A stretch of 15,777 nt of DNA from Tannerella sp. (GCA_031268395.1 JAIRXI010000281.1:1-15777), one strand, 5' to 3'. Shown: positions 1 through 7,888, numbered from the stretch's first letter. The notes: generated from the sequence alone by a model not told the origin. Numbers and translations: made by a program.

Positions 1-55
1 CACGCAAACACCGCGGCGGCGCCGCAGCTCTCACTGCACGTCGCGCTACCGTTCC

Positions 56-300
56 CGGGCTGCCGCAGGTCTGTTTGGACGTTTCGCAAAGTTTGCTGAG
101 CCGCCGCAGGTCTGTTTGAAGGTTTCGCAAAGTTTGCCGGGCTGCCACAGGTCTGTTTGAAGGTGTCGCAAAGTTTGCTGAGCCGCCGCAGGTCCGTTTG
201 GACGTTTCGCAAAGTTTGCCGGGCTGCCGCAGGTCTGTTTGGACGTTTCGCAAAGTTTGCCGGGCTGCCGCAGGATTGCGGGAAGGTTTCCATTCTTTGC
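56..300. repeat. 41-bp tandem repeat, five good copies plus a decayed sixth
   Basis: The core GCAGGTCTGTTTG recurs with an exact 41-bp spacing. Copies run 56-96, 97-137, 138-178, 179-219 and 220-260, with a diverged sixth copy at about 261-300. Each copy ends in the shared stretch TCGCAAAGTTTGC. The unit heads come in two versions, CGGGCTGCC and TGAGCCGCC, in the order A-B-A-B-A-A, which suggests duplication of an 82-bp pair. The period is not a multiple of three, so any reading frame changes register from copy to copy; this argues against a coding repeat. I see no direct-repeat/spacer structure of the CRISPR kind because the whole unit is conserved. Its function is unknown. Confidence 0.9.
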
Positions 301-469
301 GAAAAGCTGTTTCCCGATTCAAATGAAAACGTCCTCCCGCTGCAACGGTCTTTCCGCGATTGCCGGATGCTCCGGATGTACGCGGAAACATGCCGGACAC
401 GCCGTCCCCGCCTTCCAAAAAAAATGGAGACCGTCCAAAACGGAATGTTAAACGCTGATTTACAGCAAA

Positions 470-491
470 TTTTTTTTTTGGGGGGGGGGGG
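470..491. repeat. Homopolymer junction: ten T followed by twelve G
   Basis: Ten consecutive T (470-479) are followed directly by twelve consecutive G (480-491). Tracts this long are prone to slipped-strand change during replication and to length errors in sequencing. The tract lies in a stretch where I cannot defend a gene. On the minus strand it reads C12A10 and falls near the end of a weak 50-codon GTG-initiated frame (460-612). Confidence 0.85.
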
Positions 492-645
492 TAATTGCTG
501 AGACGACAACAGGCACGCGGGAATGTGCATCACACTCCAACTCGCCGGACAACCGCGGGAGCGATTGCCCAAAACAGGGTACCCTGAAATTGAATATGTT
601 CGTCCGTCTCACCTGATATAACCTCCACGTTTATTTTAAACGGTG

Positions 646-653
646 CAAAGATA
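646..653 (-). promoter_or_regulatory. Possible Bacteroidetes -7 element (TATCTTTG)
   Basis: On the minus strand TATCTTTG matches the Bacteroidetes -7 consensus TAnnTTTG, followed by CACCG, where transcription would be expected to begin. A GGAGG lies at 628-624 on the same strand, about nine bases before a GTG at 612. No TTTG-like -33 box stands 19-21 bp upstream, and no substantial gene follows. It may be the promoter of a small RNA, of a decayed gene, or a chance match. Confidence 0.3.
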
Positions 654-817
654 TTGTTTTTTTATTATTCTGTTCCGCGCGGGGCGCATCTTTCGTTTAT
701 TTAATGTTGCGATCAAAAGAATTGAGATTTTCATGAACGATGAATGATGCCGTTTTTTGCCGGCCGGGCCTCTTCAGGACACGGGCAAAAGAATCTCATT
801 TCCACCTGCCATGCACC

Positions 818-908
818 GTCATTGTAAGGTACGAAGCAATCGCCAAACCATGCAGGGGTTGCTTCGGGTTTCCTGCTTCGGCGATTGCTTCACTGCGTTC
901 GCAATGAC
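818..908. repeat. Imperfect palindromic dispersed-type repeat (GTCATTG...CAATGAC)
   Basis: The ends are inverted repeats: GTCATTG (818-824) against CAATGAC (902-908). Inside them ACGAAGCAATCGCC (831-844) opposes GGCGATTGCTT (880-890). This pattern, with GTCATTGCGAGG and GAAGCAATC motifs, is a familiar palindromic intergenic repeat in several bacterial phyla, including Bacteroidetes. It encodes no protein and is probably a non-autonomous mobile or structural repeat. Short frames crossing it are by-products of the palindrome. Confidence 0.75.
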
Positions 909-930
909 GGCGCACGGCGCGCTGTCCCAT

Positions 931-1037
931 GCTCGGCGGAGCGTCTCGCTGCGTCGCTGAAGAAGTAAGGCTCCTGCCTTACAGCAAGCCCGGAGGCTTG
1001 CCTTTAACCCGACGCAGCGAAAGACGCTACGCCGAGC
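931..1037. repeat. Long inverted repeat enclosing two small hairpins
   Basis: The left arm 931-956 and right arm 1010-1037 are inverted copies differing by one substitution and a two-base insertion. Both begin from GCTCGGCG and run to the shared CGCTGCGTCG. The interior has two further stem-loops: GTAAGG/CCTTAC around 965-982, and GCAAGCC/GGCTTGC (984-990 and 994-1000) with a four-base loop. Together with the flanking GAAGCAATC palindromes this forms one compound structured element filling about 818-1110. Confidence 0.7.
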
Positions 1038-1069
1038 GAGGTGTCCTTGCGAGAGGCCGCAATGAAAGG

Positions 1070-1108
1070 AACGAAGCAATCCCTGCGTGTATCGGCGATT
1101 GCTTCGTT
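1070..1108. repeat. Perfect 12-bp stem-loop, second copy of the GAAGCAATC repeat
   Basis: AACGAAGCAATC (1070-1081) and GATTGCTTCGTT (1097-1108) form a perfect 12-bp stem with a 15-base loop. It matches the centre of the element at 818-908. The outer part (about 1042-1069, including CCTTGCGAGAGG) is recognisable on the left side but has no matching partner on the right, so this copy is truncated or decayed. It is the first strong stem downstream of trpA (about 95 bases past the trpA stop on the minus strand), but it lacks a U-tract, so I do not call it a terminator. Confidence 0.7.
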
Positions 1109-1202
1109 CGAGTATTTGCCCACGGATTAAGGATGAATAGCGCGAGTTCAAATCCGGTTTTAGCTTTTTAGCCTTCATTGGATGTTGTGGCTGCAATGCG
1201 GG

Positions 1203-1982
1203 TTAGCCATTAATCATCAGCTTTTTCTTCAGCAGCGTTACGGCTTCGGCCGGCGAGGCGGTTTCGCCCAGCAGTTGCACGAACTTGCTGCCGACGATCG
1301 CGCCAGAGGCGTTGGCAACTGCCGCGTCGAAGGTGGCCCGGTTGCTGATGCCGAAGCCGATCAGCCGGGGATTCCGGAGGTTCATCCGGTCGATACGACG
1401 GAAATAGGCCAGCCGGTCGTCGTCGAAGGCGTGCTGTGCGCCGGTCGTGGCAGCGCTTGATACCAGGTAGATGAAACCGTCCGTATGCCCGTCGATCAGG
1501 CGGATACGTTCGTCGGAAGTTTCGGGCGTTATCAGCATAATGACTTTCAGTCCGTAACGGACGGCCGTGGTCCGGCAGTCTGCCATGTAGTCGGCAAAGG
1601 GCAGGTCGGGGATAATCATGCCGTCTATGCCGACGTCGGCGCACGACCGGCAGAATGCGTCAAACCCGTACTGCATCACCGGGTTGAGGTAACCCATCAG
1701 CAGGAGCGGCATCTGCACTGTCCGGCGAATATCTTTCAGTTGCCCGAAAAGCCGTCGCAGCGACATGCCGTTGCGCAGCGCCTGCATGGCTGCACGCTGG
1801 ATGACGGGGCCATCCGCCATCGGGTCGGAAAAGGGAATGCCGATTTCCGCCATGTCCACGCCTCCGTGCTGCAAAGCCTCCAGTACGGCCTGCGTGTTGT
1901 CCGGTTCGGGATACCCCGCCGTGAAGTAAACGGACAGGATTCCCATCCGTCGCGTTTCGAAAAGTTGTGTAATCCGATTCAT
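1203..1982 (-). CDS. trpA: Tryptophan synthase alpha subunit
   Basis: This is the alpha chain of tryptophan synthase. It cleaves indole-3-glycerol phosphate to indole and glyceraldehyde 3-phosphate and passes indole to TrpB through the complex's tunnel. The 259-residue length is normal for the family. Visible motifs are YFTAGYP near residue 19, the catalytic Glu46 in AEIGIPFSDP, Asp57 in MADGP, IIPDLPF, and the phosphate-binding GFGIS and GAIVGSKFV segments towards the C-terminus. Its ATG overlaps the end of trpF by four bases, so the two are probably translationally coupled. It is the last gene of the operon. I found no clear U-tract terminator within about 150 bases beyond its stop. Confidence 0.97.
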   Translation of the reverse strand: MNRITQLFETRRMGILSVYFTAGYPEPDNTQAVLEALQHGGVDMAEIGIPFSDPMADGPVIQRAAMQALRNGMSLRRLFGQLKDIRRTVQMPLLLMGYLNPVMQYGFDAFCRSCADVGIDGMIIPDLPFADYMADCRTTAVRYGLKVIMLITPETSDERIRLIDGHTDGFIYLVSSAATTGAQHAFDDDRLAYFRRIDRMNLRNPRLIGFGISNRATFDAAVANASGAIVGSKFVQLLGETASPAEAVTLLKKKLMING

Positions 1983-2632
1983 ATACCTGTTTTCTGATTT
2001 GTTTCGTTTCTTAGCCGGTGAATAAAGCGCTCCAGGCGGGCCGTATCCTTGAGTGCCGGGGCGGTTTCAAAGCCGCTGTTCAGGTCGATGCCTGTCCATT
2101 GCGGGTGACGGAAGCGGAGCAGTTCCTCCGCGCTTTCGGGACGGAGGCCGCCGCCGAGCAGGAACGGCGTCCGACCCGCATAAGCCTCCAGTGTTTGCCA
2201 GTCGAAGCATTTGCCGGAACCGCCGTATGTATCGCATTTCGTGTCGAACAGAAAACAGGCGGCACACGACTCGTATGTCGCCGTCTGTTCCAGATCGGCG
2301 GCCGTAGCGACGGGAAAAGCCTTGATGACGCGGCACCCCGCCTGTTGCAAGGCTTCGCAGAGGCCGGGAGATTCGCAGCCGTGCAGTTGCAGGTAATCCA
2401 GCCCGTAGCGGGTGACCTTTTCCAGCATTTCCTCCATGCCGGCATTGACGAATACGCCGACTTTCGTTTTCCTGCACCGCCGAATGACCGCCGCACGGGT
2501 GTCCCCGTCCGGCACGCAACGCGGCGAGGCCGGGTAGAAAACAAACCCCATCCAGTCCGCGTCCAGACGCGCTACCGCACGGATGTTTTCCACCTCGCGC
2601 ATCCCGCACACCTTAATCGTCAATCGTTTCAT
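1979..2632 (-). CDS. trpF: Phosphoribosylanthranilate isomerase
   Basis: TrpF carries out the Amadori rearrangement of N-(5-phosphoribosyl)anthranilate to CdRP, the third step from chorismate to tryptophan. The 217-residue single-domain TIM barrel is of usual size. The N-terminus carries IKVCGM with the expected general-base Cys9. Asp130 in FLFDTK fits the general acid and is followed by GGSGKCFDW. LGGGLRPE and GIDLNSGFE near the C-terminus are the phosphate-binding loops. It is a free-standing enzyme, not fused to TrpC as in enteric bacteria. Its start overlaps the 3' end of trpC by four bases and its end overlaps the trpA start by four. Confidence 0.97.
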   Translation of the reverse strand: MKRLTIKVCGMREVENIRAVARLDADWMGFVFYPASPRCVPDGDTRAAVIRRCRKTKVGVFVNAGMEEMLEKVTRYGLDYLQLHGCESPGLCEALQQAGCRVIKAFPVATAADLEQTATYESCAACFLFDTKCDTYGGSGKCFDWQTLEAYAGRTPFLLGGGLRPESAEELLRFRHPQWTGIDLNSGFETAPALKDTARLERFIHRLRNETNQKTGI

Positions 2633-3465
2633 GCGGGCCTCCCGGTGGACTGTTCATGACTGTTCATTTGTGCAATAAAGGCTGCCAGCGCCTCGCCGGG
2701 CCGGTCTGTTTTCATAAAGGTCTCCCCGATCAGGAAACCCCGGAAACCGGCTTCTCTCAGCTGTACAACCGTTGCCGCCTCCGACAGTCCGCTCTCCGAA
2801 ACCGACAGCGGCGATGCGGCCCCCGCGCCGGCTTCTGCCCGTATCCGTTCCATCAGCCGGAACGAGTTTTCGACCGTCGTATGGAACGTCCCCAGGTTCC
2901 GGTTGTTCACACCCAGCATGTCAATTTCCGGGTGGAGGCAGGCCAGTTCGCGTTCGTGATGGATTTCCAGCAGGACTTCCATCTCCATCGCATGGGCAGT
3001 CCGCGCCAGCCGCAGGCACTCGCTGCGGGTCAGCGTGGCGGCAATCAGCAACACGGCGTCGGCGCCCATTACCCGTGCCTGGAACAGCTGGTATTCGTCG
3101 ATGATAAAATCCTTGCGCAGCAGCGGCAGGCGCACCTGCGCACGAGCACGCTGGAGGTCGCCCAGCGAGCCGCCGAAGAAATCACCGTCTGTCAGGACAG
3201 AACAGGCCGCTGCGCCGCCGCGTTCGTAGGCGGGGACGACCTCCTCGACGCGGGCGCCGGCATGTAGCCAGCCCTTCGACGGCGACCTGCGCTTAAATTC
3301 GGCGATAATCCCCGACGGCGACCGTTCCAGCGCGCGGCGCATCGAATTTACGGGACGGCTCATCCGCGCAGCGCCCATCGCCAGCAGCCTCTCCGACGGG
3401 ACGGCCGCCTGCTGGCTGGCCACTTCCCGGCGCTTGTGCGCGACAATCGTTTCCAGTATATCCAT
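2629..3465 (-). CDS. trpC: Indole-3-glycerol phosphate synthase
   Basis: TrpC closes the ring of CdRP with loss of CO2 and water to give indole-3-glycerol phosphate, the substrate of TrpA. All expected catalytic residues are visible: Glu56 and Lys58 in EFKRRSPSKG, Lys118 in LLRKDF, Glu167 in LLEIHH, Asn187 in GVNNRN, and Glu224-Ser225 in SESGL. At 278 residues it is slightly longer than many single-domain versions, owing to a short extra C-terminal tail. The ATG lies one base after the trpD stop, so re-initiation or coupling is likely. The 3' end overlaps trpF by four bases. Confidence 0.97.
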   Translation of the reverse strand: MDILETIVAHKRREVASQQAAVPSERLLAMGAARMSRPVNSMRRALERSPSGIIAEFKRRSPSKGWLHAGARVEEVVPAYERGGAAACSVLTDGDFFGGSLGDLQRARAQVRLPLLRKDFIIDEYQLFQARVMGADAVLLIAATLTRSECLRLARTAHAMEMEVLLEIHHERELACLHPEIDMLGVNNRNLGTFHTTVENSFRLMERIRAEAGAGAASPLSVSESGLSEAATVVQLREAGFRGFLIGETFMKTDRPGEALAAFIAQMNSHEQSTGRPA

Positions 3466-3466
3466 C

Positions 3467-4462
3467 TTATCCGTTTACCTCCAGAAACTTTTTCAGCGCG
3501 GCCAGCGCCCGCCCGGAGGCCAGCGACTCGGTCGCTTCGGCGATGCAGGCGTCGATGGCCTTCTCCGGGCATATCACCTGGATGGCAAAGGCGGCGTTGG
3601 CAACGACGCAGAGGCGTTGCGCTTCCGTGGCCGTGTTGTGCAGGACGGCGTCGAAGATACGGGCGGCATCGGCCGGGGCGTCGCCGCCGGAAAGTTCGGA
3701 TTCGGACACGCGCGGGAAACCGAGCATCTCCGGCGTGTAGAGTTTTTCGCGGTCGGGCAGGATCACTTTGAAATCGTCCGTGAGCGAAATCTCGTCGTAG
3801 CCGTCCAGGCTGTGCACCACGCCGAACCGGACGCCGCTTTCCTGGTATGCATACGTGTAGAGCCGCGCCAGCGGCAGGTTGTAGACGCCCAGCAGCTGGC
3901 AGTTCGGGCGGGCGGGATTGACCAGCGGGCCGAGGATGTTGAAGAAACTGCGCACGGCCAGGTTCCGCCGCACAGGCGCGACGGCCTTCAGCGCCGGATT
4001 GAAGAGCGGGGCATGCAGGTAGGCCATGCGGCAGGCATCCATCGAGGCGCGCAGCCGGTCGATGTCCGTGGTGAACTTCACGCCGTGCTGCTCCATGACA
4101 TTGCTCGCGCCGCTGACCGACGTGGCGCCGTAGTTGCCGTGCTTGACCACGAAGTAGCCGGCGCCGGCCAGTACGAAACAGGCGGACGTGCTGATGTTGA
4201 ACGTGTTTTTGCCGTCGCCGCCCGTCCCCACAATGTCGATAAAAGGCCAGTCGGACAGGTCGACGGGCAAACTCATCTCCAGCAGGGCTTCGCGGAAGCC
4301 CGTCAGTTCCTCGACGGAGATGTTGCGCATCAGGAAGACCGTAATCAGGCTGGCTATCTGCGCTTCGCCGTACGTGCCGGACGCGATGCGCTGCAACAGT
4401 GTGCGCGCTTCGCTCCGGTCCAGGTAGCGGTGCTCAAATAAATGGTATAATATCTGTTTCAT
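3467..4462 (-). CDS. trpD: Anthranilate phosphoribosyltransferase
   Basis: TrpD transfers the phosphoribosyl group of PRPP to anthranilate. The 331-residue protein has the family's signature loops in order: GTGGDG at residues 79-84 (PRPP/Mg binding), NIST at 89-92, KHGN at 107-110, then SGASNVME, and RSFFNILGPLVNPARP for the anthranilate side. It is not fused to the glutaminase TrpG. It starts about 45 bases after the trpG stop, a gap that is AT-rich and holds no structure I can see. It ends one base before trpC. Confidence 0.97.
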   Translation of the reverse strand: MKQILYHLFEHRYLDRSEARTLLQRIASGTYGEAQIASLITVFLMRNISVEELTGFREALLEMSLPVDLSDWPFIDIVGTGGDGKNTFNISTSACFVLAGAGYFVVKHGNYGATSVSGASNVMEQHGVKFTTDIDRLRASMDACRMAYLHAPLFNPALKAVAPVRRNLAVRSFFNILGPLVNPARPNCQLLGVYNLPLARLYTYAYQESGVRFGVVHSLDGYDEISLTDDFKVILPDREKLYTPEMLGFPRVSESELSGGDAPADAARIFDAVLHNTATEAQRLCVVANAAFAIQVICPEKAIDACIAEATESLASGRALAALKKFLEVNG

Positions 4463-4507
4463 GATTCCTTTCTTTTTACTATGCTGTTATTTACACTATA
4501 TTTTACT

Positions 4508-5104
4508 TTATACACAAACCCGGGTGGCCGGTACCTGCAAGGCGACCCAGTTGCGGAGCAGGGTCATGCCGTGGGGAGTAAGGACGGATTCCGGGTGAAA
4601 CTGTACGCCGCGCACGTCGTATGTGCGGTGGCGGAGGGCCATGATACGGTTTTCGGCGGCGTCGACGGCGGTCACTTCGAGGCAGTCGGGGAAGTTTTCT
4701 TCGGAGACCACCCACGAATGGTACCGCCCGGCGCGGAAGGCGGGTTCCAGCCCGGCAAACAGCGGGTCGCGGACGACGACGCGGACGTCGGAACAGACGC
4801 CGTGGAAGACGTGCGTCAGGTTCAGCAGTTTGGCCCCGAATGCCTCTGCGATGGCCTGTTCGCCCAGGCATACGCCGAGGATGCTTTTCTGCGGCGCGTA
4901 ACGCCTGATAAGCGGCAGGAGCAGGCCGGCTTCGGACGGGATGCCGGGGCCGGGCGAGAGGACGATCTTGTCGAACGGCGCCACGTCGTCGAGCGCGATC
5001 CGGTCGTTGCGGTGCACCTCCACTTCTGCACCCAGTTCCAGCAGGGCGTGACGCAGGTTGTAGGTGAACGAATCGTAATTGTCGAACAGTAATATCTTCA
5101 TCAT
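4508..5104 (-). CDS. trpG: Anthranilate synthase glutamine amidotransferase subunit
   Basis: TrpG is the class I glutamine amidotransferase that supplies ammonia to TrpE for anthranilate synthesis. The triad is complete: nucleophile Cys79 in GVCLGEQ, with His170 and Glu172 in QFHPES. The oxyanion-loop region PGPG is at 51-54. The residue after LG in the nucleophile elbow is Glu, where His or Met is common; it is not catalytic. The start is ATG-ATG, so either of two adjacent Met codons may be used. The first follows the trpE TGA with no spacer, implying coupled translation and matched amounts of the two subunits. In other bacteria TrpG can also serve aminodeoxychorismate synthase; nothing here decides that. 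Confidence 0.96.
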   Translation of the reverse strand: MMKILLFDNYDSFTYNLRHALLELGAEVEVHRNDRIALDDVAPFDKIVLSPGPGIPSEAGLLLPLIRRYAPQKSILGVCLGEQAIAEAFGAKLLNLTHVFHGVCSDVRVVVRDPLFAGLEPAFRAGRYHSWVVSEENFPDCLEVTAVDAAENRIMALRHRTYDVRGVQFHPESVLTPHGMTLLRNWVALQVPATRVCV

Positions 5105-6508
5105 TCAGTGGATTAGGGTTTCTGCCTGCCGGATAGCCTTGTCGAGGGCGCCCAGTTTGCTGTTTACTTCCTGCAGTTCGCGTTCTTCGTCGCTGAGGGC
5201 TACGATGCCGGCGCCTGCCTGATAATAGAGTACGTTGCCGCGGCTGACGAACGTGCGGATGGTGATGGCCTGGTTCAGGTCGCCGTTCAGCCCGATGAAG
5301 CCGATGCAGCCGCCGTAGGCGCCGCGGTTGTGGCGCTCAAGTTCGGTAATCAGTTCCATGGCGCGGACTTTCGGAGCGCCGCTGAGCGTCCCGGCGGGAA
5401 AGGTGTCGACCAGCGTGCGGACGGCGTTGCTTCCGGCTTCGATGTCGCCGCTCACGCGCGAGACGAGGTGTATCACGTGGCTGTAGTACTGTACTTCCTT
5501 GTAGAAATCGACCTTGACATTGCGGGCGTTGCGGCTCAAGTCGTTGCGTGCCAGGTCAACGAGCATGACATGTTCGGCGTTTTCCTTCGGGTCGGCCAGC
5601 AGCTGTTCGGTACGCTGGCGGTCGAGCGCCTCGTTGCCGGAGCGGAACGTCGTCCCGGCGATGGGGTCGATGCTGGCGTGTCCTCCGGTGACCTTGCAGT
5701 GTGTTTCGGGCGACGAGCCGAAGATGCGAAAGCCGCCGAAGTCGAAGTAGAACAGGTAGGGAGAGGGATTGATGCTGCGCAGGCTGCGGTAAACCTTGAA
5801 GTCGTCGCCGCGGAACGCCTGCTCAAACCGCCGGCTGAGGACAATCTGGAACACGTCGCCGCGCCGGCAGTGGCGGATGCCCTCGCGTACCATCGCCCGA
5901 TAGTCGTCGTCGGTGATGGACGAGGTGCGCTCGCCTACGGTGTGAAAGTTGTACGACGCAAAGTTCCGGTTTTCGATCAGCGCCTCGACTTCGGACAGGC
6001 GACTGCTTTCGCCCCTGCCAAGGAGTTCGACGACCGTCAGCTCGTTCCTGAAATGATCGAAGACAAGGCAGTACCTGTAGAGGATGTAGAGCAGGTCGGG
6101 CGCATCATTTTCCTTGTGGTGCATTTCCTTCACAGGGATATCCTCGAAGTAGCGCACGGCATCGAAGGCCGTATAACCGAACAGCCCGCAGTATTCGCAA
6201 TCGGGGCCGTCGACCTCGAAACGGTCTGTGAAGCCGTTGAGCGCGTCGGCTACGGACCAGCCGGCGGACAGGGGACGCACGACGGTTTCCCCGCCGGGGA
6301 AGACGGCCGTCGCCTCCGCACGGTTGATCCCGATGCGGGCCAGGGGGCAGAAGGTGATAAACGACAGGCTGTTTTCGTTGCCGTGGAAGTCGGAACTCTC
6401 CAGCAGCGCCGATTCGGGATAGATGTCGCGTAACTTCAGGTAAAGGCTGACCGGCGTATGCAGGTCGCCGAGTAATTGTCTGCTTGTCGCAGTGAATTTG
6501 TAACTCAT
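5105..6508 (-). CDS. trpE: Anthranilate synthase component I
   Basis: TrpE converts chorismate plus ammonia (from TrpG) to anthranilate, the committed step of the pathway. The 467-residue protein has the N-terminal regulatory half with LLESSD at residues 35-40, the segment that binds feedback tryptophan in characterised enzymes. The C-terminal chorismate-binding domain shows PIAGTTFRSGN, ENAEHVMLVDLARND, FPAGTLSGAPK and YQAGAGIV. PIAGT is followed by TFRSG, not RPRG. The gene starts 123 bases after trpB, the widest gap in the operon, and abuts trpG. Expression should follow the leader attenuator, and the enzyme is probably also inhibited by tryptophan. Confidence 0.97.
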   Translation of the reverse strand: MSYKFTATSRQLLGDLHTPVSLYLKLRDIYPESALLESSDFHGNENSLSFITFCPLARIGINRAEATAVFPGGETVVRPLSAGWSVADALNGFTDRFEVDGPDCEYCGLFGYTAFDAVRYFEDIPVKEMHHKENDAPDLLYILYRYCLVFDHFRNELTVVELLGRGESSRLSEVEALIENRNFASYNFHTVGERTSSITDDDYRAMVREGIRHCRRGDVFQIVLSRRFEQAFRGDDFKVYRSLRSINPSPYLFYFDFGGFRIFGSSPETHCKVTGGHASIDPIAGTTFRSGNEALDRQRTEQLLADPKENAEHVMLVDLARNDLSRNARNVKVDFYKEVQYYSHVIHLVSRVSGDIEAGSNAVRTLVDTFPAGTLSGAPKVRAMELITELERHNRGAYGGCIGFIGLNGDLNQAITIRTFVSRGNVLYYQAGAGIVALSDEERELQEVNSKLGALDKAIRQAETLIH

Positions 6509-6548
6509 ATCTGTTTACAGTTAAAGGTTTGTATATTCGGGGAAGTCT

Positions 6549-6591
6549 GCCGCACGGTTCGCACGCACACAACCCTGCGGAACCGTGCGGC
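6549..6591 (-). promoter_or_regulatory. Perfect 12-bp hairpin between trpB and trpE
   Basis: GCCGCACGGTTC (6549-6560) and GAACCGTGCGGC (6580-6591) are perfect inverted repeats with a 19-base loop. They lie in the only sizeable gap inside the operon. No U-run follows on the minus strand, so it is not an intrinsic terminator. It could protect or process the mRNA between trpB and trpE, or be a small palindromic repeat insertion. I infer a role only from its position. Confidence 0.7.
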
Positions 6592-6631
6592 TGTTATGTG
6601 AAAAAACGGCGTATTCCACTGTTTCTGTTGT

Positions 6632-7843
6632 TTAGCGGGCGCCGGGCGCCATGTCGCGTATCCGGTCCGCATGATTTATATAAGTATCCATGTCCTTGTC
6701 GCCGCGTCCCGAAACGGTGAGCACGACAACCTCTTCGGGCCGGAAGGCCGTCTTCGCCAGTACGCCCAGCGCGTGTGCGCTTTCGAGCGCCGGGATGATG
6801 CCCTCCAGCCGGGTCAGTTCGTAGGCTGCACGCAGCGCCTCGTCGTCGTCCACGGTCAGTACGGTCGCACGCCCCTCCTCCGCCAGCCAGGCATGTACCG
6901 GCCCGATGCCGGGATAGTCCAGTCCGGCGGAAATCGAGTACGGCTCTTCGATTTGTCCGTCCTCGTTCTGCATCACCAGCGTGCGCGCGCCGTGAATAAT
7001 ACCCCTGCGTCCCAGGCGGATGGTGGCGGCGCTCATGCCCGAGTCCACGCCCTTGCCGCCAGCCTCGGCCAGCAGGATACGCACGCGCGGGTCGTCCACA
7101 TAGTGGTATATCGTCCCGGCGGCATTGCTGCCTCCGCCCACGCAGGCAATCAGGCAGTCGGGCCAGTCGCGGCCTTCCTTTTCCGCGATCTGCCAGCGTA
7201 TCTCCTCGCTGATGACCGACTGGAGCCGGGCGACCAGGTCGGGATAGGGATGCGGTCCGACGGTGGAGCCGATGATATAGAACGTGTCGGCGGGGTGGCA
7301 GCACCAGTCGCGGATAGCCTCGTTGGTGGCGTCCTTGAGGGTCATGTTGCCGGACGTGACCGGGACGACTTCGGCGCCGAGCATCTTCATCTTCCGGACG
7401 TTCGGCTGCTGACGCTCCACATCCGTCTGTCCCATGTACACGACGCAAGGCATGTCCATCAGCGCACAGACCGTGGCCGTGGCCACGCCGTGCTGTCCGG
7501 CGCCCGTCTCGGCAATGATGCGCCGCTTGCCCATCCGCTGTGCCAGGAGGATTTGCCCGATGGTGTTGTTGATTTTGTGCGCGCCGGTATGGTTGAGGTC
7601 TTCGCGCTTGAGGTAAATCGTGCAGCCGTAGCGCTCGCCGAGCCGCCGGGCACGGTACAGCGGCGACGGCCGGCCGGCATAGTCGCACAGCAGCCGGCGG
7701 TATTCCTCCCGGAACGACGTGCTCTCAAGCACGCCGAGGTAGGTCTCCTGCAATTCGCTCACACACCGGTGCAGGATCTCCGGGACGTAGGCGCCGCCAT
7801 ACGGCCCGTAATACCCGTTTTTGTCTATTTGATACGTCTTCAT
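6632..7843 (-). CDS. trpB: Tryptophan synthase beta subunit
   Basis: This PLP enzyme joins indole and serine to make tryptophan, working with TrpA. With the chosen start the 403-residue protein has the Schiff-base Lys90 in HTGAHKINN, catalytic Glu112 in AETGAGQHG, and the phosphate loop GGGSN at 236-240. An in-frame ATG also exists 15 codons upstream, at 7888. I prefer 7843 because the protein then begins MKTYQIDKNGYYGPYGGAY, matching the usual TrpB start. The upstream ATG directly touches the attenuator U-tract, so its ribosome site would sit inside the terminator hairpin. GAGAGGAAC lies around 7863-7871, somewhat far from either start choice. TrpB is the first structural gene, although it catalyses the last step; this order is usual in Bacteroides-type trp operons. 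Confidence 0.95.
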   Translation of the reverse strand: MKTYQIDKNGYYGPYGGAYVPEILHRCVSELQETYLGVLESTSFREEYRRLLCDYAGRPSPLYRARRLGERYGCTIYLKREDLNHTGAHKINNTIGQILLAQRMGKRRIIAETGAGQHGVATATVCALMDMPCVVYMGQTDVERQQPNVRKMKMLGAEVVPVTSGNMTLKDATNEAIRDWCCHPADTFYIIGSTVGPHPYPDLVARLQSVISEEIRWQIAEKEGRDWPDCLIACVGGGSNAAGTIYHYVDDPRVRILLAEAGGKGVDSGMSAATIRLGRRGIIHGARTLVMQNEDGQIEEPYSISAGLDYPGIGPVHAWLAEEGRATVLTVDDDEALRAAYELTRLEGIIPALESAHALGVLAKTAFRPEEVVVLTVSGRGDKDMDTYINHADRIRDMAPGAR

Positions 7844-7888
7844 ACCATCTTTTGTTTTTAAGTTCCTCTCATCCTTGAATCTGTTCAT

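Noticed and set aside
56..300. CRISPR array
   Set aside because: Units are conserved over their full 41 bp with no unique spacers, and no cas genes are nearby.
157..501. 114-codon plus-strand frame across the tandem repeat and homopolymer
   Set aside because: It only arises from the repeat, changes register with each 41-bp unit, and ends in a poly-Gly stretch from the G12 tract. No family resemblance.
1140..1170. GTTCAAATCC string resembling a tRNA T-arm
   Set aside because: The five-base stem around it does not pair properly, and no acceptor, D or anticodon arms can be drawn nearby.
819..1196. Minus-strand frame of 125 codons downstream of trpA
   Set aside because: It lies wholly in the palindromic repeat block and shows no conserved protein features.
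4463..4507. A regulatory signal in the trpG-trpD gap
   Set aside because: The gap is AT-rich with short ATTTAC-like repeats, but I see no stem, promoter match or terminator.
1203..6433. Long plus-strand frames opposite the trp genes (for example 3434-4441 and 5330-6433)
   Set aside because: They are antisense shadows caused by GC-rich codon use. The minus-strand products have complete Trp enzyme motifs.
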